NCBI GenBank assembly: GCA_024180945.1
Contig: JAKSGN010000021.1
Coordinates: 434,001-498,000 of the forward strand
Direction of reading: 5' to 3'
Source of the DNA: Macrophomina tecta
Taxonomy: Eukaryota; Ascomycota; Dothideomycetes; Botryosphaeriales; Botryosphaeriaceae
DNA length: 64,000 nucleotides
Below the pieces are notes generated by a model. The model was not told the DNA's origin, did not search any database, and saw nothing but the letters and a program-made list of their open reading frames with translations. Every line of letters begins with the position of its first letter. The first letter of the stretch is position 1. Positions 42,825-55,205 of the stretch are shown here, piece by piece. The position numbers were made by a program, and so were the translations under genes.

Positions 42825-44568
42825 ATGCAGCCGAATCAACCGGCCTCCGGCTCCCGCCCAAGCACCCCGCAACACCAAGCTCAGTCACAGCCCGGCATGT
42901 CGACACCAGCTCCTCTGCTCCGTCCGCCGATCCCCGGTGCGCGGAGCCACTCCTCGCCGCGCGCTCCACGCCTGGGCCTCTCCATCCCTCCGTCTCCCAA
43001 TGCTCGGCCTGTCGTCAACGGCCACACAGTAGACGCTCCCCAGATGCCCGCTCTCCATCCTCCACAGCAGTCCCTCCAGTCTCGTCCGAAACCTCCGCCG
43101 CTCCTACAGCTCGCCACGCCTAGTGGAAGCCAGACAGCACCACAGGAAAACGGGCCGAGGCGAGGGGCTCCCCTCAAGCTGAATATCCCCGGTGCATCGG
43201 CATCTGGAAGCAGCGACGCCTCGGGGGATAGCCGGAGCGGCAGTTTTGGTGACAACGGTTACGCTGGTCCGCCGTCGCAGCTGCGAGTGAGGGATTCACA
43301 CGATCCTCTCTCGGCCCTGTCGAACCAGTCTCCCACCGCATCAGGTTCTTCAACGGAAATGGCTCGCACTAACAGTGGCATGTCGGAAATGGTCCTGCCT
43401 GATCTTGAGAAGCTGAGGATCGATAAGGGTGCAAATCTAGAACCCGGCGACCTGGATAATGCGGGTTGGAGAGCGGCAAGCAAGGAAGGCTTGATCGAAG
43501 AACTTGGTTCGCTCGGTGAAGGTGCAGGTGGTGCGGTTACGAGATGTGTCTTGAAGGGTTCCAAGACTGTTTTTGCATTGAAGGTATGATTTGCATATTT
43601 CCCCGGCGCTACCCGCCCTCAGACATTCCGCTAACAGCTTAGATCATCACATCAAACCCGGACCCTAGCATAAAACGTCAGATTGTGCGTGAACTGCAGT
43701 TCAACGCCTCCTTACAACACCCCAGCATTTGCCGTTACTACGGAGCTTTCCAACCTCCGTCTAATACCTCTATCATCAACATTGCCATGGAGTTTTGCGA
43801 GGGCGGATCCCTAGACTCGGTGTATCGGGAAGTCCTTGGACGTGGAGGTCGTATTGGAGAGAAGGTCTTGGGTGTGATAGCGCGTGGAGTGCTGGAAGGC
43901 TTGACATACCTTCACAGCAAGCGTATTATCCACCGTGACATCAAGCCTTCAAATATTCTCCTCTCTCGAGCCCCAATGAATCCCGACGGCTCGCGGCAAC
44001 ATGGAAAAGGCTCGCGCCTCAATGCCTGGGAAGGCATTGTCAAGCTTTGCGATTTTGGCGTTAGCGGAGAGTTTGGAACCAAGGGTATGGCCGACACGTT
44101 CATCGGTACGTCATACTACATGGCACCGGAACGCATCCAGGGTCTCTCGTATACCATTACCTCCGATGTATGGAGTTTGGGCGTAACACTGCTCGAGGTG
44201 GCCCAAGGCCGCTTCCCCTTCCCCGCCGATGCGGACGGAGAGAGTGGCGCTATTGCGCCACGTGCCGGCCTGATTGACCTGCTCACATACATTGTGAGGC
44301 AACCCATTCCGAAGCTCAAGGACGAGCCGAAGAACAATATTTTCTGGGGCGACGGCTTTAAATACTTCATCGAGTGCTGGTAAGCTGATATGTCTTTTCG
44401 CCGTCTACTATTCCCGTGACACTGACTCAATTTTCCAGTCTTGAGAAGGAGCCCAATCGCCGGGCAACACCATGGCGCATGTTGGAGCATCCGTGGATGG
44501 TGGAGATGAAGAGCAAGAAGGTCAACATGGAATCCTTCCTTGCACAAGTATGGGATTGGAAGGATTAA
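42825..44568 (+). CDS. MKK1: MAP kinase kinase of the cell-wall-integrity pathway (Mkk1/Mkk2 type)
   Basis: Three exons: 42825-43583, 43643-44379 and 44439-44568 (541 aa). The N-terminal 225 residues are Pro/Ser-rich with LLRPPIPG and [10 protein letters not shown] motifs found in fungal Mkk1 orthologues. The kinase domain spans about residues 228-510: glycine loop GEGAGGAV, catalytic Lys253 (VFALK, at the exon border), [11 protein letters not shown] near 350, DFG near 390, and an activation loop [23 protein letters not shown] with threonines in the MAPKK phosphorylation positions. [21 protein letters not shown] is typical of this MAPKK class rather than the Ste7 or Pbs2 classes. It should phosphorylate the Slt2/MpkA/Mps1 MAP kinase downstream of Bck1. 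A second in-frame ATG at 42897 (MSTPAPLL) could be the actual start. Confidence 0.92.
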
Positions 44569-45634
44569 GAGGCCCAGGAAAGGAGAAATTAGAGTGTCGA
44601 AGCAGTGGTTCACGACACTCTCCTACCACAAAACTTTTGGAGCTCGTGACGCTGTGCGTTGAGCTAGGCAGGGGATGAAAACAAAAAGCAAAAGAGAATT
44701 TTCCAAACACACACAAACCTTCCATCAAGCCACCAAAGGATGGAAAGGAGGTTCCTGCGTGATTTGAGAAACCCCGGGACGCACCAGTCCCCTTCCCTTC
44801 ATTTCACCACACGTTTCCGTACTTGGCATCTTTGTCCCTCTTTTTGCTATTAGCGAGCAAGGTCCAGAACATTTCGTGAGGTGGAAATATCGTGCGAAGG
44901 CTTTTCTCTCGTTTTGGTTCTTCCCCGTTTGGCAGCACGCTTTCCAGCGGCACCGCAAGCAACCGTACGCCAGTGGACACAAAAGGCAAAAGGCATTAGT
45001 AAGGCGTTCGTCACTGTCTCCCTGTATTTGTTGGATTTCGGTTCGTCTTGGTTTCTTCTATGTATCTTTTTTTTTCCTGTGTGTGGGCCTCAAGCCCTTT
45101 GTGGATGTGGTGTGATGCTGAGCCTACCGAGGGTAATTGAACGGTATGTATGGATAAGGCAAATGTCGAGTACGCATACAATTCGATTAGGCGTTGGGTT
45201 TTCTCCCCCCCCCCCCGGCCCGGTTGCTGTAATCTTATGTACTGTGCTCGGTGCTTGAAGTGGTGTAAGCTCGTGTCGTGACCTCGGCAGCAGCGGACAT
45301 AAAAATTGTTCACTCATCACAGCGTTTCGGTCTCGGTCATCCCCACGTGGTCAGCATTCTTTTGAGGTCGTTGTTTCTGGAGTTGAAAGAAGTGATCTAC
45401 GCAGCAGCGCGAACGGTTTACACAAAGAGGTTTCGTGGTTTCACATCATTTGGATTTGTTCGTTCTAAACCTAGCAAATGGTATCGCTCTTACACTGCTC
45501 CGAGTTGGCTAACATCCCGTACTTTTGCCATGACTTGTTCTTCACCAGACCGCGAATCCTTTCATCTTATGCCATTCGATATTTTCTGACCGGATAGCAC
45601 GGATCGCGCGGCGAGTGGGCTCGTCGTGACACAT
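44569..45634. other. Convergent spacer MAPKK / glutaredoxin
   Basis: 1066 bp, with a T9 run near 45067 and a C10 run near 45209. No gene recognised; both 3' UTRs lie here. Confidence 0.5.
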
Positions 45635-46113
45635 CTAGATGGCCTTGGCGGCCTTGAGGAGGTTGGGCAGCTCGGCCTTCTTGGCCTGGAGGTCGCTGTT
45701 GCCGCCGATGTGCTTCTTGTCGATGAAGATGTTGGGAACGCTGCGCTGGCCGGTCATCTCCTCGAGAGCATCCTGAATGGCGGCACCGTCGTCTATGATT
45801 GGGAATGTCTCGTCAGCACTTATTCCACATCTTGAATCCGACAGACAAAGTTGAGAGTAGTTTTCTTCTTTTGGCGGCGCAGTGCTGTACGTACCGACTT
45901 GGTCGAGCTCGATGGCGTAGTACTTGGCGCCCAACTCGGACAGCAGCGACTTGGTGGCACGGCAGTAGGGGCAGTACGACTTGCTGAAGACGGCTGTGGC
46001 GGGGGTTCTGTCAGTTCCGAGCTTGGTCGTTGGGGGGGGGGGGGGGGCAGTGCCGACGTACCAACAGCGTTGTCGTCAATGATGCCCTGGGCCTTGGTCT
46101 TTGCGGCGGACAT
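45635..46113 (-). CDS. GRX1: Dithiol glutaredoxin
   Basis: Three exons: 46113-46062, 45993-45895 and 45792-45635 (102 aa), the normal size for a classical cytosolic glutaredoxin. The active site CPYC is in FSKSYCPYCRATKSLL; the cis-proline region is RSVPNIFIDKKHIGG and the glutathione-binding GG follows, then DLQ. It reduces disulfides and mixed disulfides with GSH. No targeting sequence is seen. The first intron contains a C16 tract (on the gene strand) six bases or so after the splice donor region. The gene is head to head with the LMBR1-like gene. Confidence 0.94.
46032..46047. repeat. 16-nt G run in glutaredoxin intron 1
   Basis: Homopolymer seen directly; its length may be unreliable. 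Confidence 0.7.
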
Positions 46114-46799
46114 GCTGGCGGGGCTGGTTGCGCGGGTGAAGAAGGATCGAAGGAACTGAATGGTGGGCAGGTGTTGGGAGGCTGAGCTTTGGTTCTTTCC
46201 ACTGAGGCGTGAAAAGAAAGCTCGAGCGAGGCTTGCTGGGGGAAGGGCTATATATGCGAGTCGGGGGTCTCGGGCGGCTGTTGTTAATAGCGCCAGGCCT
46301 GGACCGGATTGCGAAAGGACTCGGTTGAGATAGGGTGGAGCGGGGCAAGAGCAGATTGGAGGGGTGTTCGGTCACTTTGACTTGACAGGGCTGATTGCTA
46401 AGCCGCGCGCAGTGGCCGAAGAAAGCTCGTGCAGTCCTGATGCCAAGCGCGGCCGCACCGGTGGTGACGCCATTTCCCGATCGCAGGGGCTTGGCGCCGG
46501 CCGCCGCGTGTCTTGCAGCAGCCCCATTTCCAGCAACAGCCTCGAGAAGGCTCTAACATCGACAACTGCCCGAACCGGCCACCTATTCGACGATCTCTCC
46601 AGCCCTCACTGTGAGCTAACCAGCTGTACGGCCTCTCACCCGCCTCACCCGCGCCTCACCCACGCCAGAGACATGCGCGCGCAACGCCATCCCTAGGACA
46701 TTCACCTTTGCGACTCTCCTGCGGCCCTTTACCCCCCAGAGCGACGACTTTCGACCTCCTACCGTTTCCGGATCCAGCACCACCACTACTTAACACGCC
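46114..46799. promoter_or_regulatory. Shared divergent promoter (glutaredoxin / LMBR1-like)
   Basis: 686 bp between start codons, with a TATA-like box toward glutaredoxin at 46248-46255. No other element recognised. Confidence 0.5.
46248..46255 (-). promoter_or_regulatory. TATA-like box of glutaredoxin
   Basis: ATATATAG on the minus strand, about 135 bp before the ATG. Confidence 0.4.
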
Positions 46800-49105
46800 A
46801 TGGGCGTGCCGGACGCCGCAAATCTCGCTGCTACGGCATCAGAGCTAGTCAAGCGATCCTCGGCCGGCTCCAACGCCTTCTTCTCCATCTCCGTCGCCGT
46901 AATCTGCTTGCTGGTCCTGTTGCTGCTGCGCTACTTCCTCCCACTGCGCAAAACACCCGCATACCTGCTGGTCCCTGTCTTCCTGGCCCTCGCCCTCCCG
47001 GCGAGCATAATCTTGCTTGTGCCCATCGACCTTGCCAGCGTAAGGAGTGTGAACGGGGAAGATGAGGGTGGCAGAGGCATTTGGTTGCCCGAAAGGGCCC
47101 TACTGGTCTGCTGGCGGATTGGCTACTGGCTGACTTTCGTCCTTACTTGGTACGCTCTTCCAAAAGAGCCCGTCAAGCGAAAGCAAACCCCCTAACATGT
47201 TCGCGCAGGGCCATTCTCCCACTTCTCGGCGAATACAGCGACGCCGGCTACCTATCCCCAAGGTCTCGCTTCCTCTACTCGCTGCGCTCCAACGGGCAAT
47301 ACTGGGCGATAATTGTAGGCTGCAGCATACTAGGACTCATATATTTCGTCATGTCCAACGGCTTCAACTTTGCTTCCTTGAAAGGTCTGGTCATGGCGTT
47401 GGCCTACGCATGGGGCCTCGTCCTGGCTATTTATCTCATGGGCCATGGCCTCGTTGCTCTACCGAGACGCTTATTCAGGAGTGCTAGCATTGCTGAGAGG
47501 TTGAAGCGGATCCAAGCCCATGCGCCAAGGATTCACGAGAAGCTAGAGGATGCTACCGAAAAGTTGGAAGACTACGAGGCGCAGGTCATGCAGCTGAGGA
47601 ACAAGAGAAGCTCGGTCCCGCGCGAGTTCCAAGAATGGATTGAAGAACTAGCAGATACTGCAGCCCTGTTGGAAGCTCAGCCCTCAAGATCTGTCGGTGC
47701 CCCGCGGACAACCATTCCCTCGGTGATCACGGAGAAGTATTTGGCCGACTTGACCAGAAGATTGAAGAGGGCAAGGCACGCCAAGCTGCGGTTTGAGGAT
47801 GAGTGGGCTCGGCTGGTTTCGTCTGCTGTGTTCACTCAAGCTATCCTGGATTCTGCTGGCACAAAGAAGCTCGACTCCAGTGCTGGCTCAACGTGGAGAC
47901 GTGACAACTTCTGGTCTCGTCTTGGCCGAAGGACCCTCAGCCCTCGCATGCGGTACCATTGGCACACTCACCTGATACCTGCTGTCTATTACGCCCTTAG
48001 TGCCTTTCTTGCACTCGCTTCCGCTGCCGTTGTTTGGTCGGAATTTACCAAGGCTATTTCTGTCAAGGTCAACATCATTAGCCGAACGGTGGTCCATCAT
48101 CCCAACTCTGCCAGCAAGATTGGCTTCGCAGGACAATGTATTGGAGCGCTATGGCTACTCTACATGGTTCTGTCCGCTCTCTACTCCATCACTGAGGTCA
48201 AAATCTGGGGCAACCGTGCCCTGGTCCGCCGTCAAACCTATGCTGAAAGCGCGTGTTGGTACTCATGCCAGGTGGCCAAGTTGACTGTTCCGCTGGCGTA
48301 CAACTTCATCACCTTTTTCGAGGAAGACATTCACAAGGAGACTGTCTTCTTTGCATTCCTCGGCAGGAATGTTAGCCTGACACCACTTGGATCTGGCTTC
48401 TCCAGATACTTCCCCATGCTCATCCTTGTTCCGGTCGCCGCCACACTGTTCGGCTTGTACGGTAAAGCGAAGCGCATCATCGGCCTGGGCGAGTACATGG
48501 AGATCGGCGACGAAGACGATGACGAGATCGACAACGCCTTCTCCGGTTGGCGCGAGGGCCGCGCGCTCATCGACCGCGAAGTTCACGGCAACGGCCTCCT
48601 CGCCGGCACCACCAGCGCCCTCGGGCTGCGTAACAACGCCGCCAACTCGCCCTCCCCGCTGGCCGGAGCATCCCCTCGCACCGCCAGCCCCGCCCAAGGT
48701 CTCTCGCCCAACCGCTCCCCTGTCCGTCCAGCCTTCTCCGGCCACAATCGTACCGCCACCAACACCGCGGCTTGGCAGCAGCAGCGCGCTTCCAACAACA
48801 TTGCAGCAAGTTCGTCCGCCGGGCCTGCATCGTCATCGAGAGGCCGCGCACAGCCGGCCCCTGAGCGCCGTGCGAACATCTTCTCCAGCGCGGCTGAGGA
48901 GGACGCAGCCGAGGCTGAGGGCGGCTGGCTAGGCGATTTCACGCACCGTCTGAAGAACACATTCGAGACGGCGGACTTTTCGGCGCCGAAGTGGATGAGG
49001 CCCGGGTCGAGCGATGGGGATGAGCGGGGTAGTGGTGGCGATGGGTTGGGCCCGTTGGAGAGGCTGTTCGGGGGTAATAAGGGGGGTGGTGTGAGGTTGA
49101 GGTGA
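46800..49105 (+). CDS. LMBR1-like (LMBD2-type) multi-pass membrane protein
   Basis: Two exons, 46800-47149 and 47209-49105 (748 aa), with a CTAAC branch site in the 59-bp intron. About nine membrane helices are visible: one after a 25-residue N-terminus (FFSISVAVICLLVLLLLRYFL), pairs near 55-75 and 105-120, two more by about 190, then four in the second half. They are separated by a long cytosolic loop with coiled-coil character (ERLKRIQAHAPRIHEKLEDA). FVMSNGFNFASLKGLVMALA and NFITFFEEDI are LMBR1-family hallmarks. The C-terminal 200 residues are disordered and Ser/Ala/Pro-rich. The biochemical role of fungal members is not established; animal LMBR1/LMBD proteins act in receptor trafficking and cobalamin export. 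Confidence 0.88.
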
Positions 49106-50576
49106 GCGTTGGTGGTGGTAGCTTGAGTGGCTTATCTTCTGGGTTGCATGAGCGAGGCGTTGATGCTGTTTGTTTGTCTGCTTACCTTCTTAGTGTAGGT
49201 TTTATTCAAATTGAGGTGGTGGATTGGACCTTGTGGTTGAGGGGTTGGCCGATTTGCTGGGTGTGGAGCATGGAAAGGAGTGCAGGAAGTGTAATGGACT
49301 GGGCGAGCATTTGGGAGCATGGGTATGGAGCGTGTAAGATCAATAGTCTAGCTGTATGAATGTATCAACAGGCGACAGAGATGCTGAGACGTTTTTTTTT
49401 TTTAAAAAAAAAAAAATAGTGTTTCCTTGACGTCGCCGTGTTCGTGCTCGGTTCTTGACGGCGAGCGCTACCACGTTCACACCCTTCTGCCGCAACTGCA
49501 ATGGGACACGGGTCTAAGATCATGATTCGCCCATCTATAACGATAAGGCGTAGCGCTGGACGCGCAGAGTTATCTGGAGATAATGAGGCGTACGGATGTC
49601 AACGCGTACTTCCTCGGGATTTTCGAGATTCGGGGGCGCATAAATCCGGGAGGCGACGGAGGCGGAAGCGGCTCCCGTGCGGAGATGCAGCAGATGTAGA
49701 TGATGCCAAGAGGCGGGGAGGCGCGGGCGACAGCAGGGTGTGACGGGTCTCAAGCCACAGAAGCGATGATGCAGGCGTCCGATGTGCGAGAGGACAGATG
49801 CAAGTGCAGGTGGAAAGAAGCAGCAGAAGACATGCAGTGCGCATCAATAGTGGAGACGCGCTGACGGGGTGGCGATTTTCAATGGAGAAAGGGTCGTGGT
49901 TGAGGTCACGTCAGAGCCTGGAGGGGGCTGCGGCAAGGATTGCCGGCGCAGATCACCCGCCATTACCAAGCCATGGTGCATGGTGCTCATGGGATAGCCG
50001 CAGCAGAGGCCAGGCCGGCTGGCGGGAGAGGGCTGCGGCGGCATGTGCAAGATGGACGACGAGGGGGGAGAGGAGCAGAGAGGAGCTAAGAAGAGCAAAA
50101 AGGCCGGGGGCAGGTGCTGTGCGCGGCTGCCGTTCCGCCAGCCGGCGAGTCAGCGCTCTTGTCAGCGCCCGCGACGTCATGCTCTGCACCACGCATTCGT
50201 GCCCCTACCAAGCAATGGGAAGCCGGCCTGCCAACCAGTCCGGCCGGCGTCCAAGCAAGGCTTGACGCCGGCCTTAACTCGCCCGGGCTTGTGCGAGTGC
50301 AGTCCCTTGGTGCAAAACGTCAGACCCTGCGGCTGCTCTATAATCCACCACCTTGCCGCCGTCTCTGCCCTCCCTCGTCCATCCTCTTCTCTCCAGCCTC
50401 TCTCCCTCCTGCAAGCTCATTGCCATCTGTCTTGTTCTTCGCATTTGCGCCGCGTGACTGCCAGCTCGCATTCCGCCGCTTCCTCCCGTTTCCGGCGTGA
50501 CAACGCGCCCCATATTACATACCAACCCCACCCGCCACCGACTCACCCGCTTCCGCCTCCCGTCCCTCGCCGCAAA
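49106..50576. other. Intergenic 1.5 kb
   Basis: T/A runs near 49394-49418 probably belong to the LMBR1 gene 3' end. From about 50330 to 50576 the sequence is a CT-rich leader for the next gene. No gene recognised. Confidence 0.45.
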
Positions 50577-51448
50577 ATGACTGTCATCTGGGGCCTTGAC
50601 CTGAAGGAGATGCAGTGGGGCAAGTTCAAGAGCTCGTACATGTGGAACACCGAGTACCACCTGCGCCGCACCAAGTTCATTGTCTACCAATGCGCCATGA
50701 TCTTCTGCGTGGTATCAGAGTCCCTCGGCACCGCCGCTCTGTCCGGTACCAGGCCTTGCTCTAGTTCTCTGCGCTCGCACCGCCGCTGACCCCTACGCCA
50801 GACTACGTCGACCAGCAGAAGTTCGTCTCGATGCTCGACTATCACGCCCATGTCCACAACAACAACTACATCGGCGCTGCCTCGTACAACATCTTCGTCG
50901 GCATCTACGTCGCCACCATCTTCGGCGCCGCCTTCTTCTTCGACCTCTTCTGGCCCGAGCGCTATGAGTCGCCCGCCGTCAAGGTCGCCTGGCGCATCTG
51001 CAGCGTCCTTGCCTGCGTCTTCGCCCTCTCTTCCGCTCTCACCCTGACCATCATCACCGCCACAAAGTCCGCCTACGTTTCCGGCGTCAACGCGGCCCAT
51101 GCCTCCGACCTCCTCGCCGCATACGGCGGCTCGCCCATGCGCTACCGCGACAACGGCCGCGCCATCGCCAGCGTCGTCTTCCTGTGGCCGGGCTTCCTCG
51201 GCACCGTCGGCAGCACCGTCCTGATGTGGAAGAGCCTGAGCCACAATGACGCCCTGGGTCCCAAGTCTGCCCATGCGCGTGAGACGGAGAAGGGGTTCGC
51301 GGGCGCCCCGACCACGGCCGATAGTACGAGCGACCCCTCCACTGACGCGCCAGTCGCCGACGGGCACGCTGCTGCTGCTGCTGCTGATGGCGTTACACGC
51401 CCGGACAGCGTGCACGTAAACGGTCCTCAGCCTCACCAAGTTGTTTGA
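50577..51448 (+). CDS. Four-helix membrane protein of unknown function
   Basis: Two exons, 50577-50745 and 50802-51448 (271 aa), ATG in CAAAATGA context after a long CT-rich leader. Four hydrophobic segments are clear: residues about 33-56 (KFIVYQCAMIFCVVSESLG), 85-107 (NIFVGIYVATIFGAAFFF), 118-141 (RICSVLACVFALSSALTL) and 176-196 (IASVVFLWPGFLGTVGSTVL). The 75-residue tail is hydrophilic and Ala/Asp-rich with a run of six Ala. It looks like a conserved filamentous-fungal membrane protein but I know no function or family name for it. A distinctive N-terminus (WGLDLKEMQWGKFKSSYMWN) may help identification. Confidence 0.78.
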
Positions 51449-52285
51449 TGAACTGGCTTCTCTGCGAGCTCGTAACCAGAAGCTGACAGCTCCTTCCTTT
51501 CTTACTATCACTTCCGTTTTTCTTTGAATTTATCACTGTTCTCATGGATCATGATGATACCCAATTGTACTATAGATGGGCACGGTATTGGAGCGGCAAT
51601 CAAATTCTCTTTTGTTCTATGGGCGGAGGTGGGTAATGGGGTGGTGGGGATATTTGGGGGGGGGGGGGCTGTTGCAAAGCTCGTATCAAATTCAACCAAT
51701 GTATTACTGCTTCGAACGCTTCGCTCGACTTTGGCACTTTATGTTGTCGATAAATTTGCGTCCAGCTTTTCTTGTCTTCTCATTACTGTCTGCGTGTGTT
51801 TGATTTACGATTAATCGTATTCGTACTAATCCCTCTCTGCGACTACTTAATTCCTTTTAAAACACTTGCCACTTCTCGACCATTTGCGTGCACTACGAAG
51901 CCGACAACCGTCAGCTTCGCCACATATCTCACCTTCTGTCACACTCCTCGCCCCGCATTATCAAATCCGGCACATATACATGTCCTATGATGGCCGGAAC
52001 TGGCATTTAGCGACCCCAAAAGAGGGGCGCCTTGGTCAACCCGGTCCTCCAGATTCAACCCACGACAGGCTAATGCCCTGGATCCCGTTCAGCAGTATCT
52101 CAAGCACGACCCGAATCTTTTCGCTCTCTCATCTCTAAAAAAAAACAAACCACAACCCGAATTCCAGCTACTCACCCTGTCGGCTTCTGCCTGCACGAGA
52201 AAAGCAGAAGAAGCGCAGTTAGGGACAGACAGATAAAAACAGGCGGACGAACGGAGCAAACGGAGGCCATGAAAACACGACAAGT

Positions 52286-52333
<48 letters not shown>

Positions 52334-53648
52334 AGAAAGATAGTTCCCGTAAGCTTAGCTAACGCGTCCGTAAGAAGAACAGCAGGCTTCACGGAGCGCT
52401 CTTCGAACAAAATCAAAAAAATAAAAAATAAAAAAAATGCCGCAGTCAAGAACGATCGTGCGAGGAGCACGACGAGCAGACTATCCGTATGTACATCTAA
52501 TTCGTTCTCCCCCCACCCCAAACCACCACCACCCAAATCTGTCCCGATCTCACCGTCAAGCCAAAGGCCAAAGAGCACGGAGGAAAGGGCGTATCGCCCG
52601 GTGCGCGCAAAGGCACCAGGTATGCTATTTGAATGTTTGACGGCTCGCTCTGCGCATTCGCATTCGCTTGGCTCGATGCGCAGCAGCAGCGAACGAATTC
52701 AACTCCCCGCCTACGCCACCCCACGGATGGCGAGCGCCTGTTTGTCCACCTGATCCGCGAGCACCGCAGGTGGGCCCCGAGAAGCTCCGCACGGGAGAAA
52801 GTCGCCGCGCCGAAAAGACGCGCGAGAGACGCGAGAGAGAGAGGACACGCGCATGTCTGTCCTGCCGTCCGGTGCGCATCTGATTTAATCGGCTGTCTAC
52901 AATGCCCACAGCCACTGACAACACGCCGACCGACCACTGCATCTCTCCCCAATTCGCCTCTGCCCTGCCTCAAAAAAGAAAAAGAAAAGGGTTATGAGAA
53001 ATTACGGGCAAAATGGTGGCCCGGGGGAACCTACCTGCACTGGACTGTCCAACGCTCAAGTGGAAGGGGAAAAGAAGGTCAAGGGGGACGGCAGGATCGT
53101 CAGAAGCCTCCTTCTCACATCATCGGGAATGAGAATTGGTGTACAGTTGAAAGGAGGAGAGGAGGAGGCGCAAAAAAAAAAAAAGGGGGGGGAAAAAGAA
53201 AGACGACATTTCGGTTCTGGTCATCAGCCATACCTCCTTGCCTACCAGACCGTGACACTCTCGATAGTTGAGAGAGAAGGTCCCGAGAGGCATGCGAAGG
53301 CCAACGCATGAACCTCCAAGAGAAAGAGGGAGAGAGGGATAGAGGGATAAAACAAGGTCACGCAAAAAAAAAAAAAAAAAAAGTTGCTGCATGATCCCTC
53401 CTTCTTTCCCATCGCCACCACCGGCGATGCCGAAACCTCGATGAAGAAAAAGAAAAGGCTCGATATGCAACGGTAATGGAATTCTATGTGTGACTTTGTA
53501 TCCTTGTTTGATTTTTCTCGGTGTCTAACGCGCACAAGAAATTTAAAAATTCCTTTCTCTGTAGGCATTTGGAGGCAAAGCTGGAGAGAGCATCGGGTTG
53601 CCATGTATGCAAGCATGCAAGTTTGAATCCATCGCCCACCTATTTGCT
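51449..53648. other. Convergent 2.2-kb spacer rich in simple repeats
   Basis: No supported gene. It contains a TG microsatellite (listed separately), A runs near 52136-52144, 53173-53184 and 53364-53381, and AG-rich stretches. The two flanking genes end into it. Confidence 0.45.
52291..52332. repeat. (TG)17 followed by (CG)4 microsatellite
   Basis: Seventeen TG units, then four CG units; alternating purine-pyrimidine over 42 bp, a sequence able to adopt Z-DNA. Confidence 0.85.
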
Positions 53649-55205
53649 TTACACGGTCCTGCGGTCGGACATGACGCGCGCAATCGTTCCCAAACCGGCA
53701 ACCTCGACGACCTATGAGTAAGAAAGCGAGTGTAACAGTCAGTCGGATGGTTCAGTTAAAAAAAAAAAAAAAAGGGCGGAAGAAATATGGAATGAAAGAA
53801 GTCATCGCCAAGCAAAAACAACGTGGGTGGCTGTTGGTCGGATGATGAATGGCAGGGAATAAAAAAAAAATGAAACGGTAGCATCGACGGCAGAGACAAA
53901 AAGTAAGCCCATCCAAGTCTCGCCCAGAACAGCGTTGTAGTGCAACCACGCCAATGTGATCTGCAACAAGGGATGGGTATATTGGGAAAGGCAGGCACAA
54001 AAGAGCCGCTGCTACATCCTCTTTCCCAAACGGGCAATGAGTCGGCCGAAAGCGGTAGGGAGTTGATTGATTTGGGAAAAGCCGAGGCTGAAATGCCAAA
54101 AAGCCACCGCACCACATGTACTGAGACAAGGGAAAGCGTAACTTAACGTACCTTCTCATGCCAGCTAAGAAGCACGCTCATGGCCTGGCCACCGCCCTCG
54201 CCGCTGCCAATACGGGAGGATATCGAAGACACTTGGGAGAAGCCGGTTGGCTGAGGGGTGAGGCTCGACTTGGAGCCGGAGGGAGCACCATGGGACATGC
54301 CCTTGTAGCTGTATGATTATCAGCATTCTGCGCCGCAAGGAATCCGAGTGATGAAGCGCTCGGGCTATCAGAGTGAAGATGCAACGCCGGCGGGTTGAGC
54401 GGTCAAATGAGGTCTGGACCGCGCCAAAGCCTTCAGGGAATAGAAACGGCATGATTCGAACGGCAGCTGGTGCATATGGCGGTCACGGAAACAGTATAGG
54501 ACGTACAGGTACTTCATAAGCGTGTCCAGGATCTCGGGACCGCCTTCAGACTGGTATATCCTGCTCAGGATAGGCGACATTTCCGACTGGCGGATGGACT
54601 GGAGGACCTCGATGACAGTGGCGGTGTGGACATCCTGCGGGAGTAACCCTGGGTCAGCAATCGCGCGCGCGCCAAAGGTGGTATGAGCCCAAAGCATCCC
54701 GGCCGCGCCGCACCCACACACACACACACACGTCCCCCCAACAGTGTCTGGGAAGGAACAAGCTGGCAGAGACAGGCGGCAAGCGGTGTTTGCTCATGCC
54801 GGGCATCCCCTCATTCAGCCAGCCACAGGCCTGCAAGCACACGCGCGTTTCTTATTTTCTTTCACATTCTCCACCGGCCCTGAAGCAGCGTGTAGACAGC
54901 GCTCCTATGCCCCTCCCTCCCATGCCTCTTGACAATTCCAATATTTGGTCGGCGGAAAGGGCCGAGGACGGGGAACTCACCTTCCCTTGCTGATCAGCCC
55001 CGTAGGGCGCATTCTCGAGGGCACCCCTCAGCGCGCCCTCGCTATCGCCGCCCCTGAGGAGCTGGCGAATCTGGCCGGCCAGTGTCTGCACGTCGGCGGT
55101 GGCGACGGGCACGACTGAGGGCGTCAGCGAGGCCAGGTCGAAATTGGCGGGCGAGTCGGGGTCGAGAGCATCGACGTTGATCGTACGCCAATTGATAGCG
55201 GCCAT
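53649..55205 (-). CDS. ARC15: Arp2/3 complex subunit 5 (ARPC5/p16)
   Basis: Four exons: 55205-54981, 54634-54507, 54308-54152 and 53711-53649 (190 aa). The start MAAINWRTINVDALDPDSPA is the typical fungal ARPC5 N-terminus. It is followed by GQIRQLLRGGDSEGALRGAL, TATVIEVLQSIRQSEMSPIL, LDTLMKYLYKGM and the C-terminal actin-branch interface MSVLLSWHEKVVEVAGLG ending VMSDRRTV. The last intron is 440 bp, several times longer than most in the window, so the final 20-codon exon is easily missed. The protein belongs to the seven-subunit complex that nucleates branched actin for endocytosis and hyphal growth. Confidence 0.93.
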
